A stretch of DNA of 64,000 nt from Pseudomonas putida. Its GTDB lineage: Bacteria; Pseudomonadota; Gammaproteobacteria; Pseudomonadales; Pseudomonadaceae. A model generated the notes under the pieces. The model did no database searches and had not been told where the DNA came from. It was given only the letters and a program-made list of their open reading frames with translations. Every line of letters starts with the position of its first letter. Position 1 is the stretch's first letter. This document shows positions 34,658-44,290 of the stretch, one piece after another. The DNA is taken from positions 54,298 through 118,297 of the forward strand of contig NZ_JAETZZ010000017.1 in the NCBI RefSeq assembly GCF_022627325.1, given 5' to 3'. The translations under genes and the position numbers were made by a program.

Positions 34658-36025
34658 TCAGCTCATCTTGATCTTCTCCGGCCGCTTCCAGCCATCGATA
34701 TTGCGTTGACGCGCACGTCCCACGGCAAGTTGGCCAGCCTCGACGGTCTGGGTAATCGTCGAACCCGCCGCGGTCGTGGCCCCCGCCTTGATATCCACAG
34801 GCGCAACCAACGAGTTGTTCGAGCCGATGAATACATCCTCGCCCATCACGGTCTTGAACTTGTTGGCGCCATCGTAGTTGCACGTGATGGTGCCGGCTCC
34901 GATATTGGTACGTGCACCGATCTCGGCATCACCCAGATAGCTCAAATGACCCGCCTTGGCGCCTTCACCCAGGTGGGCATTCTTCAGCTCGACAAAGTTA
35001 CCCACATGGGCCTTGGCATCCAGCACGCTGCCCGGGCGCAGACGCGCGAACGGACCGGCATCGCTACCCTCGCCCATCACAGCGCCTTCGATATGGCTGT
35101 TGGCCTTGACCACCACGCCTTTGCGCAGGGTGCTGTCCTTGATCACGCAGTTAGGGCCAATCTGAACATCGTCCTCGATCACGACCTTGCCTTCGAGGAT
35201 GACGTTGATGTCGATCAGCACATCGCGGCCAACGCTCACTTCACCACGCACGTCGAAGCGAGCCGGGTCACGCAGGGTCACTCCCTGGGCCATCAGTCGA
35301 CGGCCTTCGCGCAATTGATAGTGGCGCTCGAGTTCGGACAGCTGGCGTCGGTCGTTGGCACCTTGCACTTCCATGGGGTCGTGCGGTTGCTCGGTAGCCA
35401 CCACGAGGCCATCAGCGACCGCCATGGCGATGACGTCGGTCAGGTAGTATTCGCCTTGGGCGTTGTTGTTCGACAACCGTCCCATCCAGTCGGCAAGACG
35501 AGCGGCTGGCAGGGCCAGAATACCGGTATTGCCTTCTTTGATCGCTTTCTGCGCATCGCTGGCGTCCTTGTGCTCGACGATCGCAGTCACCTTGCCTTGG
35601 GCATCACGCACAATGCGCCCGTAACCGGTCGGGTCTTGCAGGTTAACGGTGAGCAAGCCCAGCTGCTGGTCTGTGGCCTTGGCCAGCAGGCGTTGCAGGG
35701 TTTCCACTTCAATCAGCGGTACGTCCCCATACAACACCAGTACCGTGTCGGCTGTGATCGCCGGCAGGGCTTGGGCAACGGCATGCCCGGTACCCAGTTG
35801 CTTGTCCTGCATAACGAAATTCAGATCGTCGGCTGCCAGGCGCTCACGCACCTGCTCCGCACCATGGCCAATCACTACGTGAATGCCTTGAGGCTCAAGC
35901 TGCCGTGCGCTGTGGATAACATGACCGAGCATGGAGTTGCCGGCCACCGGATGCAGCACCTTGGGCAGCGCCGAGCGCATGCGGGTACCTTGGCCGGCGG
36001 CGAGAATAACGATATCGAGTGACAT
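34658..36025 (-). CDS. glmU: Bifunctional UDP-N-acetylglucosamine pyrophosphorylase / glucosamine-1-phosphate acetyltransferase
   Basis: A 455-aa protein. The uridyltransferase domain opens with MSLDIVILAAGQGTRMRSAL and PKVLHPVAG; the C-terminal left-handed beta-helix has hexapeptide repeats and the acetyltransferase signature around GNFVELKNAHLGEGAKAGHL and YLGDAEIG. It catalyses the last two steps to UDP-GlcNAc in the cytoplasm. It follows the atp operon terminator and ends at a terminator of its own, so it can be expressed apart from glmS. Confidence 0.96.
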   Translation of the reverse strand: MSLDIVILAAGQGTRMRSALPKVLHPVAGNSMLGHVIHSARQLEPQGIHVVIGHGAEQVRERLAADDLNFVMQDKQLGTGHAVAQALPAITADTVLVLYGDVPLIEVETLQRLLAKATDQQLGLLTVNLQDPTGYGRIVRDAQGKVTAIVEHKDASDAQKAIKEGNTGILALPAARLADWMGRLSNNNAQGEYYLTDVIAMAVADGLVVATEQPHDPMEVQGANDRRQLSELERHYQLREGRRLMAQGVTLRDPARFDVRGEVSVGRDVLIDINVILEGKVVIEDDVQIGPNCVIKDSTLRKGVVVKANSHIEGAVMGEGSDAGPFARLRPGSVLDAKAHVGNFVELKNAHLGEGAKAGHLSYLGDAEIGARTNIGAGTITCNYDGANKFKTVMGEDVFIGSNNSLVAPVDIKAGATTAAGSTITQTVEAGQLAVGRARQRNIDGWKRPEKIKMS

Positions 36026-36085
36026 TGACTGGCTACCAATCCTGGGCGGTCAGAAAAATGACCGAGAGGGGAATTCGGAAAAAGA

Positions 36086-36111
36086 AAAAGGGTAGCCGAG
36101 GCTACCCTTTT
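36086..36111 (-). terminator. Terminator of the ATP synthase operon
   Basis: AAAAGGGTAGCC and GGCTACCCTTTT form a perfect 12-bp stem with a two-base loop; on the minus strand it continues into a CTTTTTC tract. It lies 36 bp after atpC. Confidence 0.9.
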
Positions 36112-36146
36112 ACTCAATCGCAACAGCAGTGATCAGCCGGGGCCGA

Positions 36147-36566
36147 TTACTTGCCTTTGCGCATTTGCTGGACGGTACGCAGCTGAGCTGCGGCCTCGGC
36201 CAGACGTGCGGCGGCGGCGCCGTAATCGAAGTCCGCGCCTTTCAGACTCAGGGCATTCTCGGCAGCCTTGAGGGCTTCCTGTGCCTGAGCTTCATCCAGG
36301 TCTGTAGCACGTTGCACGGTATCGGCAAGCACCTTGACCATGTTCGGCTGAACCTCGAGGAAACCACCAGAGATGTAATACACCTCTTGGGCGCCACCCT
36401 GCTTGGTCAGCGTGATCGGACCTGGCTTCAGATTGGTGATCAGCGGCGCGTGGCCTGGAGCGATACCAAGATCACCCAGGTTACCGTGCGCAACCACCAT
36501 CTCGACCAGACCGGAGAAAATCTCTCCTTCCGCGCTGACGATATCGCAATGGACTGTCATAGCCAT
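36147..36566 (-). CDS. atpC: ATP synthase epsilon subunit
   Basis: A 139-aa protein starting MAMTVHCDIVSAEGEIFSGL. The N-terminal beta-sandwich (APGHAPLITNLKPGPITLTK, EVYYISGGFLEVQPN) and a C-terminal alpha-helical hairpin are present and of normal length. It belongs to the central stalk of F1, controls rotation and can inhibit ATP hydrolysis. Last gene of the atp operon, 44 bp after atpD. Confidence 0.96.
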   Translation of the reverse strand: MAMTVHCDIVSAEGEIFSGLVEMVVAHGNLGDLGIAPGHAPLITNLKPGPITLTKQGGAQEVYYISGGFLEVQPNMVKVLADTVQRATDLDEAQAQEALKAAENALSLKGADFDYGAAAARLAEAAAQLRTVQQMRKGK

Positions 36567-36610
36567 CTGCTTGCCTCAACCTGATTAGCGCCCCTCTCGG
36601 GGCGCCGGGA

Positions 36611-37987
36611 TTACAGTTTCTTGGCTTTCTCGACGGCTTCTTCGATGCTGCCGACCATGTAGAACGCTTGTTCTGGCAGGTGGTCGTAGTCACCTTTGAG
36701 GATGCCGCTGAAGCCAGCAATGGTGTCTTTCAGGGAAACGTATTTACCTGGGGAACCAGTGAAGACTTCTGCCACGAAGAACGGCTGGGACAGGAAGCGC
36801 TGAATCTTACGAGCGCGGGATACCAGCTGCTTGTCGGATTCGGACAGTTCGTCCATACCCAGGATGGCAATGATGTCCTTCAGCTCTTTGTAACGCTGCA
36901 GCACGTACTGAACACCGCGAGCGGTTTCGTAGTGCTCGTTGCCGATGACGTTCGGGTCCAGCTGGCGCGAAGTCGAGTCCAGTGGGTCGACCGCTGGGTA
37001 GATACCCAGGGAGGCGATGTCACGGGACAGAACGACGGTGGCGTCCAAGTGGGCGAAGGTGGTCGCTGGCGACGGGTCGGTCAAGTCGTCCGCAGGTACG
37101 TATACGGCCTGGATCGAGGTGATCGAACCTTCCTTGGTGGAGGTGATGCGCTCTTGCAGAACGCCCATCTCTTCAGCCAGGGTCGGCTGGTAACCTACTG
37201 CCGAAGGCATACGGCCCAGCAGTGCGGATACTTCGGTACCGGCCAGGGTGTAACGATAGATGTTGTCGACGAACAGCAGAACGTCGTTACCTTCGTCACG
37301 GAACTTCTCAGCCATGGTCAGGCCGGTCAGCGCTACGCGCAGACGGTTTCCTGGTGGCTCGTTCATCTGACCGTAGACCAAGGCTACTTTGTCGAGAACG
37401 TTGGAGTCCTTCATCTCGTGGTAGAAGTCGTTACCCTCACGAGTACGCTCACCCACACCAGCGAACACGGAATAACCGCTGTGCTCGATGGCGATGTTAC
37501 GGATCAGTTCCATCATGTTTACGGTCTTGCCGACGCCGGCACCACCGAACAGACCCACCTTACCACCCTTGGCGAACGGGCAAACCAGGTCGATAACCTT
37601 GATGCCGGTTTCCAGCAGGTCGTTGCCGCCTGCCTGGTCAGCGAAGGAAGGTGCGTCGCGGTGAATGCCCCAACGCTCTTCTTCGCCGATCGGGCCAGCT
37701 TCGTCGATCGGGTTGCCGAGCACGTCCATGATACGGCCCAGGGTCGCTTTACCGACCGGGACGGAAATGGCCGCGCCGCTGTCGATGACGTTCAGACCGC
37801 GCTTCAAGCCTTCGGTCGAGCCCATCGCAATAGTACGAACCACGCCGTCGCCCAGCTGCTGCTGAACTTCCAGAGTGGTTTCCGCGCCTTCCACTTTCAG
37901 CGCGTTGTAAACACTCGGTACGCCGTCACGTGGGAATTCCACGTCGATGACGGCGCCGATGATTTGCACGATACGTCCGCTACTCAT
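36611..37987 (-). CDS. atpD: ATP synthase beta subunit
   Basis: A 458-aa catalytic F1 subunit beginning MSSGRIVQIIGAVIDVEFPR. The P-loop is FGGAGVGKTVNMMELIRN, the catalytic glutamate lies in GERTREGNDF, and the family signature PAVDPLDSTS is intact. Three copies form the catalytic sites with AtpA. It follows atpG after 27 bp. Confidence 0.97.
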   Translation of the reverse strand: MSSGRIVQIIGAVIDVEFPRDGVPSVYNALKVEGAETTLEVQQQLGDGVVRTIAMGSTEGLKRGLNVIDSGAAISVPVGKATLGRIMDVLGNPIDEAGPIGEEERWGIHRDAPSFADQAGGNDLLETGIKVIDLVCPFAKGGKVGLFGGAGVGKTVNMMELIRNIAIEHSGYSVFAGVGERTREGNDFYHEMKDSNVLDKVALVYGQMNEPPGNRLRVALTGLTMAEKFRDEGNDVLLFVDNIYRYTLAGTEVSALLGRMPSAVGYQPTLAEEMGVLQERITSTKEGSITSIQAVYVPADDLTDPSPATTFAHLDATVVLSRDIASLGIYPAVDPLDSTSRQLDPNVIGNEHYETARGVQYVLQRYKELKDIIAILGMDELSESDKQLVSRARKIQRFLSQPFFVAEVFTGSPGKYVSLKDTIAGFSGILKGDYDHLPEQAFYMVGSIEEAVEKAKKL

Positions 37988-38014
37988 AGCTGGATCCTCT
38001 GAATATTTGAACCG

Positions 38015-38875
38015 TTAAACCGCGGCAGCGCCGCCGACGATTTCCGAGATCTCCTGGGTGATCGCAGCCTGACGCGCCTTGTTGTAGATCAGCTGGAGTT
38101 CGCTGATCAGGTCACCGGCGTTGTCTGTGGCGTTCTTCATGGCGATCATCCGGGCTGCTTGTTCAGCAGCGTTGTTCTCGACCACCGCCTGGTACACCTG
38201 CGACTCCACGTAACGCACCATCAAGCCGTCCAGCAGCTCTTTGGCGTCGGGTTCGTACAGGTAATCCCAGTGGTGCTTGAGTTCCTGATCCGGGGTTGCC
38301 ACCAACGGTACCAACTGCTCGACCGTCGGAGTTTGGGTCATGGTATTGACGAACTTGTTCGACACCACGGAGAGGCGATCGATACGGCCGTCCAGGTAGG
38401 CGTCCAGCATCACTTTGACGGAGCCGATCAGATCATTGATCGATGGCTCTTCGCCCAGGTGGCTGATCGCTGCTACGACGTTGCCGCCAAAGATGCGGAA
38501 GAAAGTCGCACCTTTGCTGCCGATCACGCACAGGTCGATTTCCACGCCCTGTTCGCGGTTGACGTTCATGTCCTTGACCAAGGCCTTGAACAGGTTGGTG
38601 TTCAAGCCACCGCACAGACCACGGTCACTGCTCACCACGATATAACCGGCACGCTTTACAGGGCGCTCGATCATGAAGGGGTGGCGGTACTCCGGGTTGG
38701 CGTTGGCCAGATGACCGATCACCTGGCGGATACGCTCCGCATAAGGACGGCTAGCAGCCATGCGCATTTGAGCCTTGCGCATTTTGCTGACCGCCACTTT
38801 TTCCATGGCGCTGGTAATCTTTTGCGTGCTTTTGATGCTCGCAATCTTACTGCGAATCTCTTTTGCGCCTGCCAT
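38015..38875 (-). CDS. atpG: ATP synthase gamma subunit
   Basis: A 286-aa central-stalk protein starting MAGAKEIRSKIASIKSTQKI. The N- and C-terminal helices form the rotor coiled coil (KIASIKSTQKITSAMEKVAV and EQAARMIAMKNATDNAGDLI), and the end LIYNKARQAAITQEISEIVG is the family signature. It couples proton flow to catalysis. It sits between atpA and atpD, 48 bp after atpA. Confidence 0.97.
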   Translation of the reverse strand: MAGAKEIRSKIASIKSTQKITSAMEKVAVSKMRKAQMRMAASRPYAERIRQVIGHLANANPEYRHPFMIERPVKRAGYIVVSSDRGLCGGLNTNLFKALVKDMNVNREQGVEIDLCVIGSKGATFFRIFGGNVVAAISHLGEEPSINDLIGSVKVMLDAYLDGRIDRLSVVSNKFVNTMTQTPTVEQLVPLVATPDQELKHHWDYLYEPDAKELLDGLMVRYVESQVYQAVVENNAAEQAARMIAMKNATDNAGDLISELQLIYNKARQAAITQEISEIVGGAAAV

Positions 38876-38923
38876 GTATCACCTATCAGGTTAGCAAGCG
38901 GGGGCCAAAGCCCCCGCCGCGGC

Positions 38924-40468
38924 TTACCAGGTTTGGGTGGCCTTGAACTTCTCGATACCGGCTTTGATACCAGCGTCGATTTCGTCGTTGAAGTCACCCT
39001 TCACATTGATCTTGGCCATCAGTTCGGCGTGATCACGGTTGAAGTAGGCAATCAGCGCTTGTTCGAAGCTACCGATCTTGGCGATTTCAATGTCGGTCAG
39101 GAACCCACGCTCAGCGGCATACAGCGACAGCGCCATGTCCGCGATGGACATCGGAGCGTATTGCTTCTGCTTCATCAGCTCGGTAACACGTTGACCGTGC
39201 TCGAGCTGCTTACGGGTGGCTTCGTCCAGGTCAGAAGCGAACTGGGCGAATGCCGCCAGTTCACGGTACTGAGCCAGAGCGGTACGGATACCACCGGAGA
39301 GCTTCTTGATGATCTTGGTCTGAGCGGCACCACCTACGCGGGATACCGAAACACCGGCGTTCACTGCAGGGCGGATGCCCGAGTTGAACATGGCCGATTC
39401 CAGAAAGATCTGACCGTCGGTGATGGAAATCACGTTGGTCGGAACGAACGCGGAAACGTCGCCAGCCTGGGTTTCGATGATCGGCAGCGCGGTCAGGGAA
39501 CCGGTTTTGCCAGTTACAGCACCGTTGGTGAACTTCTCGACGTACTCTTCCGAAACGCGCGATGCACGCTCCAGCAGACGGGAGTGGAGATAGAACACGT
39601 CGCCTGGGTACGCTTCACGTCCTGGTGGACGGCGCAGCAGCAGGGAGATCTGACGGTAGGCAACAGCCTGCTTGGACAGGTCATCGTAAACGATCAGTGC
39701 GTCTTCGCCGCGGTCACGGAAGAACTCGCCCATGGTGCAACCGGCGTATGGCGCCAGGAATTGCAGTGCGGCGGATTCCGAAGCACTGGCAACCACCACG
39801 ATGGTGTTGGCCAGGGCGCCGTTTTCTTCCAGCTTGCGAACGATGTTGGCAACGGTGGAACGCTTCTGGCCGACAGCCACATAAACGCAGAAAATACCGG
39901 AGTCTTTCTGGTTGATGATGGCGTCGATGGCCATGGCGGTCTTACCGATCTGACGGTCACCGATGATCAGCTCACGCTGGCCACGGCCGACCGGGATCAT
40001 GGCGTCGACGGACTTGTAGCCAGTCTGTACAGGCTGGTCTACCGACTTACGCCAGATCACGCCTGGAGCCACTTTCTCGACCGCGTCGGTCTCGGTGTTG
40101 CCCAGAGGACCTTTGCCGTCGATCGGGTTGCCCAGTGCGTCGACGACGCGACCCAGCAGTTCCTTACCAACCGGAACTTCCAGGATGCGGCCGGTGCACT
40201 TGGCGCTCATGCCTTCGGCGAGGGTGTCATAGGCACCCAGGACCACTGCACCTACGGAGTCTTGCTCCAGGTTCAGGGCCATACCGTAGACGCCGCCAGG
40301 GAACTCGATCATTTCGCCGTACATGACGTCGGCCAGACCGTGGATCCGCACGATACCGTCGGAAACCGAAACGACGGTACCTTCGTTACGGGCTTGGGAG
40401 CTCACATCGAGGTTGTCGATGCGGCCCTTGATGATTTCACTAATTTCGGAAGGATTGAGTTGCTGCAT
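38924..40468 (-). CDS. atpA: ATP synthase alpha subunit
   Basis: A 514-aa F1 subunit starting MQQLNPSEISEIIKGRIDNL. The P-loop is GDRQIGKTAMAIDAI, and the PAVNAGVSVSRVGGAAQTK region is the alpha/beta signature with the arginine finger. It binds nucleotide without hydrolysis and forms the alpha3beta3 ring. It comes 21 bp after atpH. Confidence 0.97.
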   Translation of the reverse strand: MQQLNPSEISEIIKGRIDNLDVSSQARNEGTVVSVSDGIVRIHGLADVMYGEMIEFPGGVYGMALNLEQDSVGAVVLGAYDTLAEGMSAKCTGRILEVPVGKELLGRVVDALGNPIDGKGPLGNTETDAVEKVAPGVIWRKSVDQPVQTGYKSVDAMIPVGRGQRELIIGDRQIGKTAMAIDAIINQKDSGIFCVYVAVGQKRSTVANIVRKLEENGALANTIVVVASASESAALQFLAPYAGCTMGEFFRDRGEDALIVYDDLSKQAVAYRQISLLLRRPPGREAYPGDVFYLHSRLLERASRVSEEYVEKFTNGAVTGKTGSLTALPIIETQAGDVSAFVPTNVISITDGQIFLESAMFNSGIRPAVNAGVSVSRVGGAAQTKIIKKLSGGIRTALAQYRELAAFAQFASDLDEATRKQLEHGQRVTELMKQKQYAPMSIADMALSLYAAERGFLTDIEIAKIGSFEQALIAYFNRDHAELMAKINVKGDFNDEIDAGIKAGIEKFKATQTW

Positions 40469-40489
40469 TGCTCTGCTGCCCCTTCAAAC

Positions 40490-41026
40490 TCAAGATTTCA
40501 AGGCTTCGGCCAGTTTCGCGATTTTGCCGCGAACAGAGCCATCGATTACCAGGTCACCAGCGCGGATGACGACGCCACCAATCAGGCTGGCATCCTCCGA
40601 CGCGTGCAGGCGCACTTCCTGGCCTAACCGTGCACTGAGAACCTTGGCGAGTTTGTCTTGCTGTTCTTGGTTCAACGCAAAAGCACTGGTGACTTCCACG
40701 TCCACGGATTTCTCTTGCTCGGCCTTGTACAGGTCGAACAGAGCTGCAATCTCCGGCAGAAGCAGGAGACGGTCGTTTTCCGCGGCAACACGAATGAAAT
40801 TCTGTGCCTGTGCATTGAACTTGTCACCGCACACGTCAATGAACGTGGCGGCCTTTTCTGCGCTCGTCAGTCGCGGGGCCTTGAGCAGGCGCTGCATGGT
40901 GTCGTCTTGCGACACCGCAGCAGCCAGGCCGAGCATGGCTGACCAATTGGCCAGTTGCTGATGGGCCTGGGCATGCTCGAAGGCAGCCTTAGCGTAAGGT
41001 CGGGCCAACGTGGTCAGTTCTGCCAT
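40490..41026 (-). CDS. atpH: ATP synthase delta subunit
   Basis: A 178-aa peripheral-stalk protein beginning MAELTTLARPYAKAAFEHAQ. The N-terminal six-helix domain binds AtpA, and the C-terminal part with RLHASEDASLIGGVVIRAGD contacts the b subunits. Length is normal. It is 12 bp downstream of atpF. Confidence 0.96.
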   Translation of the reverse strand: MAELTTLARPYAKAAFEHAQAHQQLANWSAMLGLAAAVSQDDTMQRLLKAPRLTSAEKAATFIDVCGDKFNAQAQNFIRVAAENDRLLLLPEIAALFDLYKAEQEKSVDVEVTSAFALNQEQQDKLAKVLSARLGQEVRLHASEDASLIGGVVIRAGDLVIDGSVRGKIAKLAEALKS

Positions 41027-41038
41027 GATCGCCCTCGC

Positions 41039-41509
41039 TTAAATTTCAGCGGCCAGTTTGTTAACCAGCTCCGCATGCGCGTTTTGATCGATTGTGGCGC
41101 CAAGGATCTTTTCAGCACCGCCAACGGCCAGGGCACCCACTTGGGCACGCAGGGCGTCTTTGGCACTGTTCAGTTCCTGCTCGATCTCGGCCAGAGCCTG
41201 AGCCTTCACACGGTCAGCTTCGACGCGGGCCTGGTCACGGGCTTCCTCGACAAGCTGAGCAGCGCGTTTCTTGCTTTGCTCAATGATTTCGGCTGCCTGT
41301 GCTTTAGCTTCACGCAGTTGCTGACCCGCTTTCTCTTGGGCCAGCTCCAGGTCGCGAGCTGCGCGGTTGGCAGCGTCCAAGCCGTCGGCAATCTTCTTTT
41401 GACGCTCTTGCAGAGCAGTGATGACCGGAGGCCATACATACTTCATGCAGAAGAGTACAAAAATCAGGAAAGCAACGGATTGGCCAATCAGGGTTGCATT
41501 AATGTTCAC
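41039..41509 (-). CDS. atpF: ATP synthase b subunit
   Basis: A 156-aa protein with one N-terminal membrane helix (NATLIGQSVAFLIFVLFCMK) and a long charged helix rich in Ala, Glu and Lys that dimerises as the peripheral stalk. The start MNINATLIGQ is typical of Pseudomonas. It is 56 bp after atpE. Confidence 0.96.
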   Translation of the reverse strand: MNINATLIGQSVAFLIFVLFCMKYVWPPVITALQERQKKIADGLDAANRAARDLELAQEKAGQQLREAKAQAAEIIEQSKKRAAQLVEEARDQARVEADRVKAQALAEIEQELNSAKDALRAQVGALAVGGAEKILGATIDQNAHAELVNKLAAEI

Positions 41510-41565
41510 GCCAACACCTCGCTCGGTCTTAATTCATACAGCCATCAACTCGTGAATACGAGTGA

Positions 41566-41823
41566 TTAGCCGGCGATCTGACCAACGAACGGATTCGCGA
41601 AGGTGAAGAACAGAGCGATACCAACACCGATCATGGTTACGGCGTCGAGCAGACCGGCAACGATGAACATTTTGACCTGCAGCATCGGAACCATCTCAGG
41701 CTGACGAGCAGCACCTTCCAGGAATTTGCCGCCCAGCAGGCCGAAACCAATGGCGGTACCCAGAGCACCCAGGCCGATCAGCAGAGCAACAGCGATAGCG
41801 GTCAGACCAACTACAGTTTCCAT
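41566..41823 (-). CDS. atpE: ATP synthase c subunit
   Basis: An 85-aa two-helix proteolipid starting [20 protein letters not shown]. The proton-carrying acidic residue is Asp60 in [12 protein letters not shown], and the polar loop is GAARQPEM. The ring of c subunits is the rotor of F0. The 143 bp before it contain an intercistronic hairpin. Confidence 0.97.
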
Positions 41824-41916
41824 CTTTCCTCCCGACTTTTACGTCGTATTGGTTAGGTTTTTAGTTTGAAGCGGTAAAACAAATCGTTTGGAACAGCTGC
41901 CCTTGCGGACTTTTAA

Positions 41917-41946
41917 AGCCCTCCCCCCAAACGAGCGGGGAAGGCT
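41917..41946 (-). other. Intercistronic hairpin between atpB and atpE
   Basis: On the minus strand AGCCTTCCCC and GGGGAGGGCT can pair, followed by TTTAAAA. Placed between atpB and the highly translated atpE, it may be a partial terminator or an RNA-processing or stability element. Confidence 0.4.
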
Positions 41947-41966
41947 ATCAGACACGCCAGGCGGTC

Positions 41967-42836
41967 TTAATGGTTATCTTCGTGAGCCATCGACAGGTAG
42001 ACGATGGTGAGCATCATGAAGATGAAAGCTTGCAGGGTGATGATCAGGATGTGGAACACAGCCCACGCCCACTGCAGCACCACACCCAGGCCGCTCAGCC
42101 ACAGCAGGCCGGAGCCGAACATCACGGCGATCAGGATGAACACCAGCTCACCGGCGTACATGTTGCCGAACAGTCGCAGCGCCAGCGAGATCGGCTTGGC
42201 GATCAGGGTGACGAATTCGAGCAGGAAGTTGACCGGAATCAGCAGGATCTGCACGAAGATGTTCTTGCTGCCGAACGGGTGCAGGGTCAGCTCACCGATG
42301 AAGCCGCCCAGGCCCTTGACCTTGATGCTGTAGAAGATGATCAGGGCGAACACGCAGAAGGCCATGGCCAGCGTCGCGTTCGGGTCGGTGGTCGACACGG
42401 CGCGGAACGGAATGTGCGGATCACCGGAGATCATGATGGCCAGCTGAGGAATCCAGTCGACCGGTACCAGGTCGACGGCGTTCATCAGGAATACCCAGAC
42501 GAAGATGGTCAGTGCCAGCGGCGCAATCACCGGGCTACGGCCGTGGAAGGAGTCCTTCACGCTGCCGTTGACGAAATCGACCATCACTTCGACGAAGTTC
42601 TGCAGGCCGCCAGGCTGGCCGGAGGTCGCCTTCTTCGCCGCCATGCGGAAGATGAACAGGAAGATCAGACCCAGCGCGACGGACCAACCCAGGGTGTCCA
42701 GGTGGAACGCCCAGAAGCCCATTGCCTTGGCTTCTGCAGCCGAATGGGCGAAGCCCCAGCTGCCGTCTGGTAGTTGACCGTAGGTCAGGTTCTGCAAGTG
42801 GTGCTGGATATAGCCCGAAGCGGTTTCTGCTGCCAT
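41967..42836 (-). CDS. atpB: ATP synthase a subunit
   Basis: A 289-aa inner-membrane protein with five or six membrane segments. The essential arginine lies in ISLALRLFGNMYAGELV; the N-terminus MAAETASGYIQHHLQNLTYG is soluble. It forms the proton half-channels against the c ring. It is 16 bp after atpI. Confidence 0.97.
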   Translation of the reverse strand: MAAETASGYIQHHLQNLTYGQLPDGSWGFAHSAAEAKAMGFWAFHLDTLGWSVALGLIFLFIFRMAAKKATSGQPGGLQNFVEVMVDFVNGSVKDSFHGRSPVIAPLALTIFVWVFLMNAVDLVPVDWIPQLAIMISGDPHIPFRAVSTTDPNATLAMAFCVFALIIFYSIKVKGLGGFIGELTLHPFGSKNIFVQILLIPVNFLLEFVTLIAKPISLALRLFGNMYAGELVFILIAVMFGSGLLWLSGLGVVLQWAWAVFHILIITLQAFIFMMLTIVYLSMAHEDNH

Positions 42837-42852
42837 GGTTGCCTCAAACGCC

Positions 42853-43260
42853 CTAAGGTCTCGAAAGTCTTTTATTCATCAGCAGGGGCGCAAACCAGCT
42901 GACCAAAAGGGTCAACACGAAGACGCCGAAGACTGCTAACGGCGCCAGTGGCTTCACTCCTGCGAAGGTCAGTGCGAATAGCACTGCCGTCAAAATCATC
43001 TTGCCGGCCTCGCCTGCGTAAAACGACTTGACGATGGCCTGCGCCGCCCGGGCTCCGCTAAAGCGAAAAGCCTTCCAGGCGAAATACATATTGGGTAGCC
43101 AGGCAATCAAACCTCCGCAGAGACCTGAATATCCACTGACTGCCCCTTTCCACTGCCACAACACCAATGTCGCCAGCAGAAGCACTACACATTGAGCCAG
43201 CAGTACCGGAAAAACCGCCCAGCGATGGAAAGGCAGGCGGTTTGGCGTGCGTATTTCCAT
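42853..43260 (-). CDS. atpI: ATP synthase accessory protein I
   Basis: A 135-aa membrane protein with four hydrophobic segments (WAVFPVLLAQCVVLLLATLV, MILTAVLFALTFAGVKPLA). ATG 43260 is preferred to the GTG directly before it because GAGGAG stands eight bases upstream. AtpI helps assemble the c ring. First gene of the atp operon, whose promoter should lie in the 148-bp gap to parB. Confidence 0.92.
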   Translation of the reverse strand: MEIRTPNRLPFHRWAVFPVLLAQCVVLLLATLVLWQWKGAVSGYSGLCGGLIAWLPNMYFAWKAFRFSGARAAQAIVKSFYAGEAGKMILTAVLFALTFAGVKPLAPLAVFGVFVLTLLVSWFAPLLMNKRLSRP

Positions 43261-43408
43261 CACAACTGCTCCTCGAAGTCGACCAACAAGTCAGTAACGA
43301 CTTGGCATAAATTGTGCCGACAAAATGCGCGCAGAGTATAGGGGTGGATTAACCCCTATTCAACTCTTGGGTAGTGATTTCCGACTGCGCGCTACAACTG
43401 GAATTGTT

Positions 43409-44281
43409 TCAGCGGATGTGAGCAAGGACGCCCTGCAACTCGTCAAGCGAGTTATAGCGAATAACCAACTGGCCTTTTCCCTTGTTTCCGTGACGAATCT
43501 GCACCGGGGAGCCCAGGCGCTCTGCAAGCCGCTGTTCAAGGCGCTCGATATCCGGATCAGGTTTGCTCGGCTCTACCGGGTCAGGTTTGCCGTTGAGCCA
43601 CTGGCGCACCAGTGCCTCAGTTTGGCGCACAGTGAGCCCGCGTGCGACAACATGACGCGCCCCCTCTTCCTGGCGATCTTGCTCAAGACCGAGCAGCGCA
43701 CGTGCGTGCCCCATCTCCAGATCACCATGGGCAAGCATGGTCTTGATCGCTTCAGGCAGCGAGATCAGGCGCAGCAGGTTGGCCACGGTCACCCGCGACT
43801 TGCCGACGGCATCGGCCACCTGCTGCTGGGTCAGCTCGAACTCCTGTTGCAGGCGTTGCAGGGCCAGGGCCTCTTCCAACGGGTTGAGGTCCTCTCGCTG
43901 GATGTTCTCGATGAGGGCCATGGCGATGGCAGCTTCATCAGGCACTTCGCGCACCATCGCCGGGATGGTGTCCAGGCCGGCCTGCTGCGTGGCGCGCCAG
44001 CGGCGCTCACCCGCGATGATCTCGTAGCGGTTGCCCTCGATCGGGCGCACCACGATGGGCTGCATCACGCCGTGCGTGCGAATCGAGTGCGCCAGTTCTT
44101 CCAGCGCCTGCGGATCCATGTCACGACGCGGCTGGTATTTACCGCGCTGGATCAACTCGACCGGCAGGTGTTGCAGTTCTTTCTGGTCGATCTTGACAGC
44201 CTGCTCTTCGAGCGCGCTGACGGAAGGACCACTGAGCAGTGCATCCAACCCACGTCCGAGACCTCGTTTCTTAACGGCCAT
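43409..44281 (-). CDS. parB: Chromosome-partitioning protein ParB
   Basis: A 290-aa protein opening MAVKKRGLGRGLDALLSGPS. The CTPase/ParB box shows YEIIAGERRWRATQQAGLDT, and the helix-turn-helix is ELTQQQVADAVGKSRVTVAN. It binds parS, three copies of which are seen in this window, slides on DNA as a CTP clamp and recruits ParA and SMC. It follows parA by 9 bp in the rsmG-parA-parB group. Confidence 0.96.
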   Translation of the reverse strand: MAVKKRGLGRGLDALLSGPSVSALEEQAVKIDQKELQHLPVELIQRGKYQPRRDMDPQALEELAHSIRTHGVMQPIVVRPIEGNRYEIIAGERRWRATQQAGLDTIPAMVREVPDEAAIAMALIENIQREDLNPLEEALALQRLQQEFELTQQQVADAVGKSRVTVANLLRLISLPEAIKTMLAHGDLEMGHARALLGLEQDRQEEGARHVVARGLTVRQTEALVRQWLNGKPDPVEPSKPDPDIERLEQRLAERLGSPVQIRHGNKGKGQLVIRYNSLDELQGVLAHIR

Positions 44282-44290
44282 GCGGATTCC

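Noticed and set aside
38159..40627. Plus-strand frame of 822 codons opposite atpG and atpA
   Set aside because: Mirror of two highly conserved ATP synthase genes and crosses their gap; no coding evidence.
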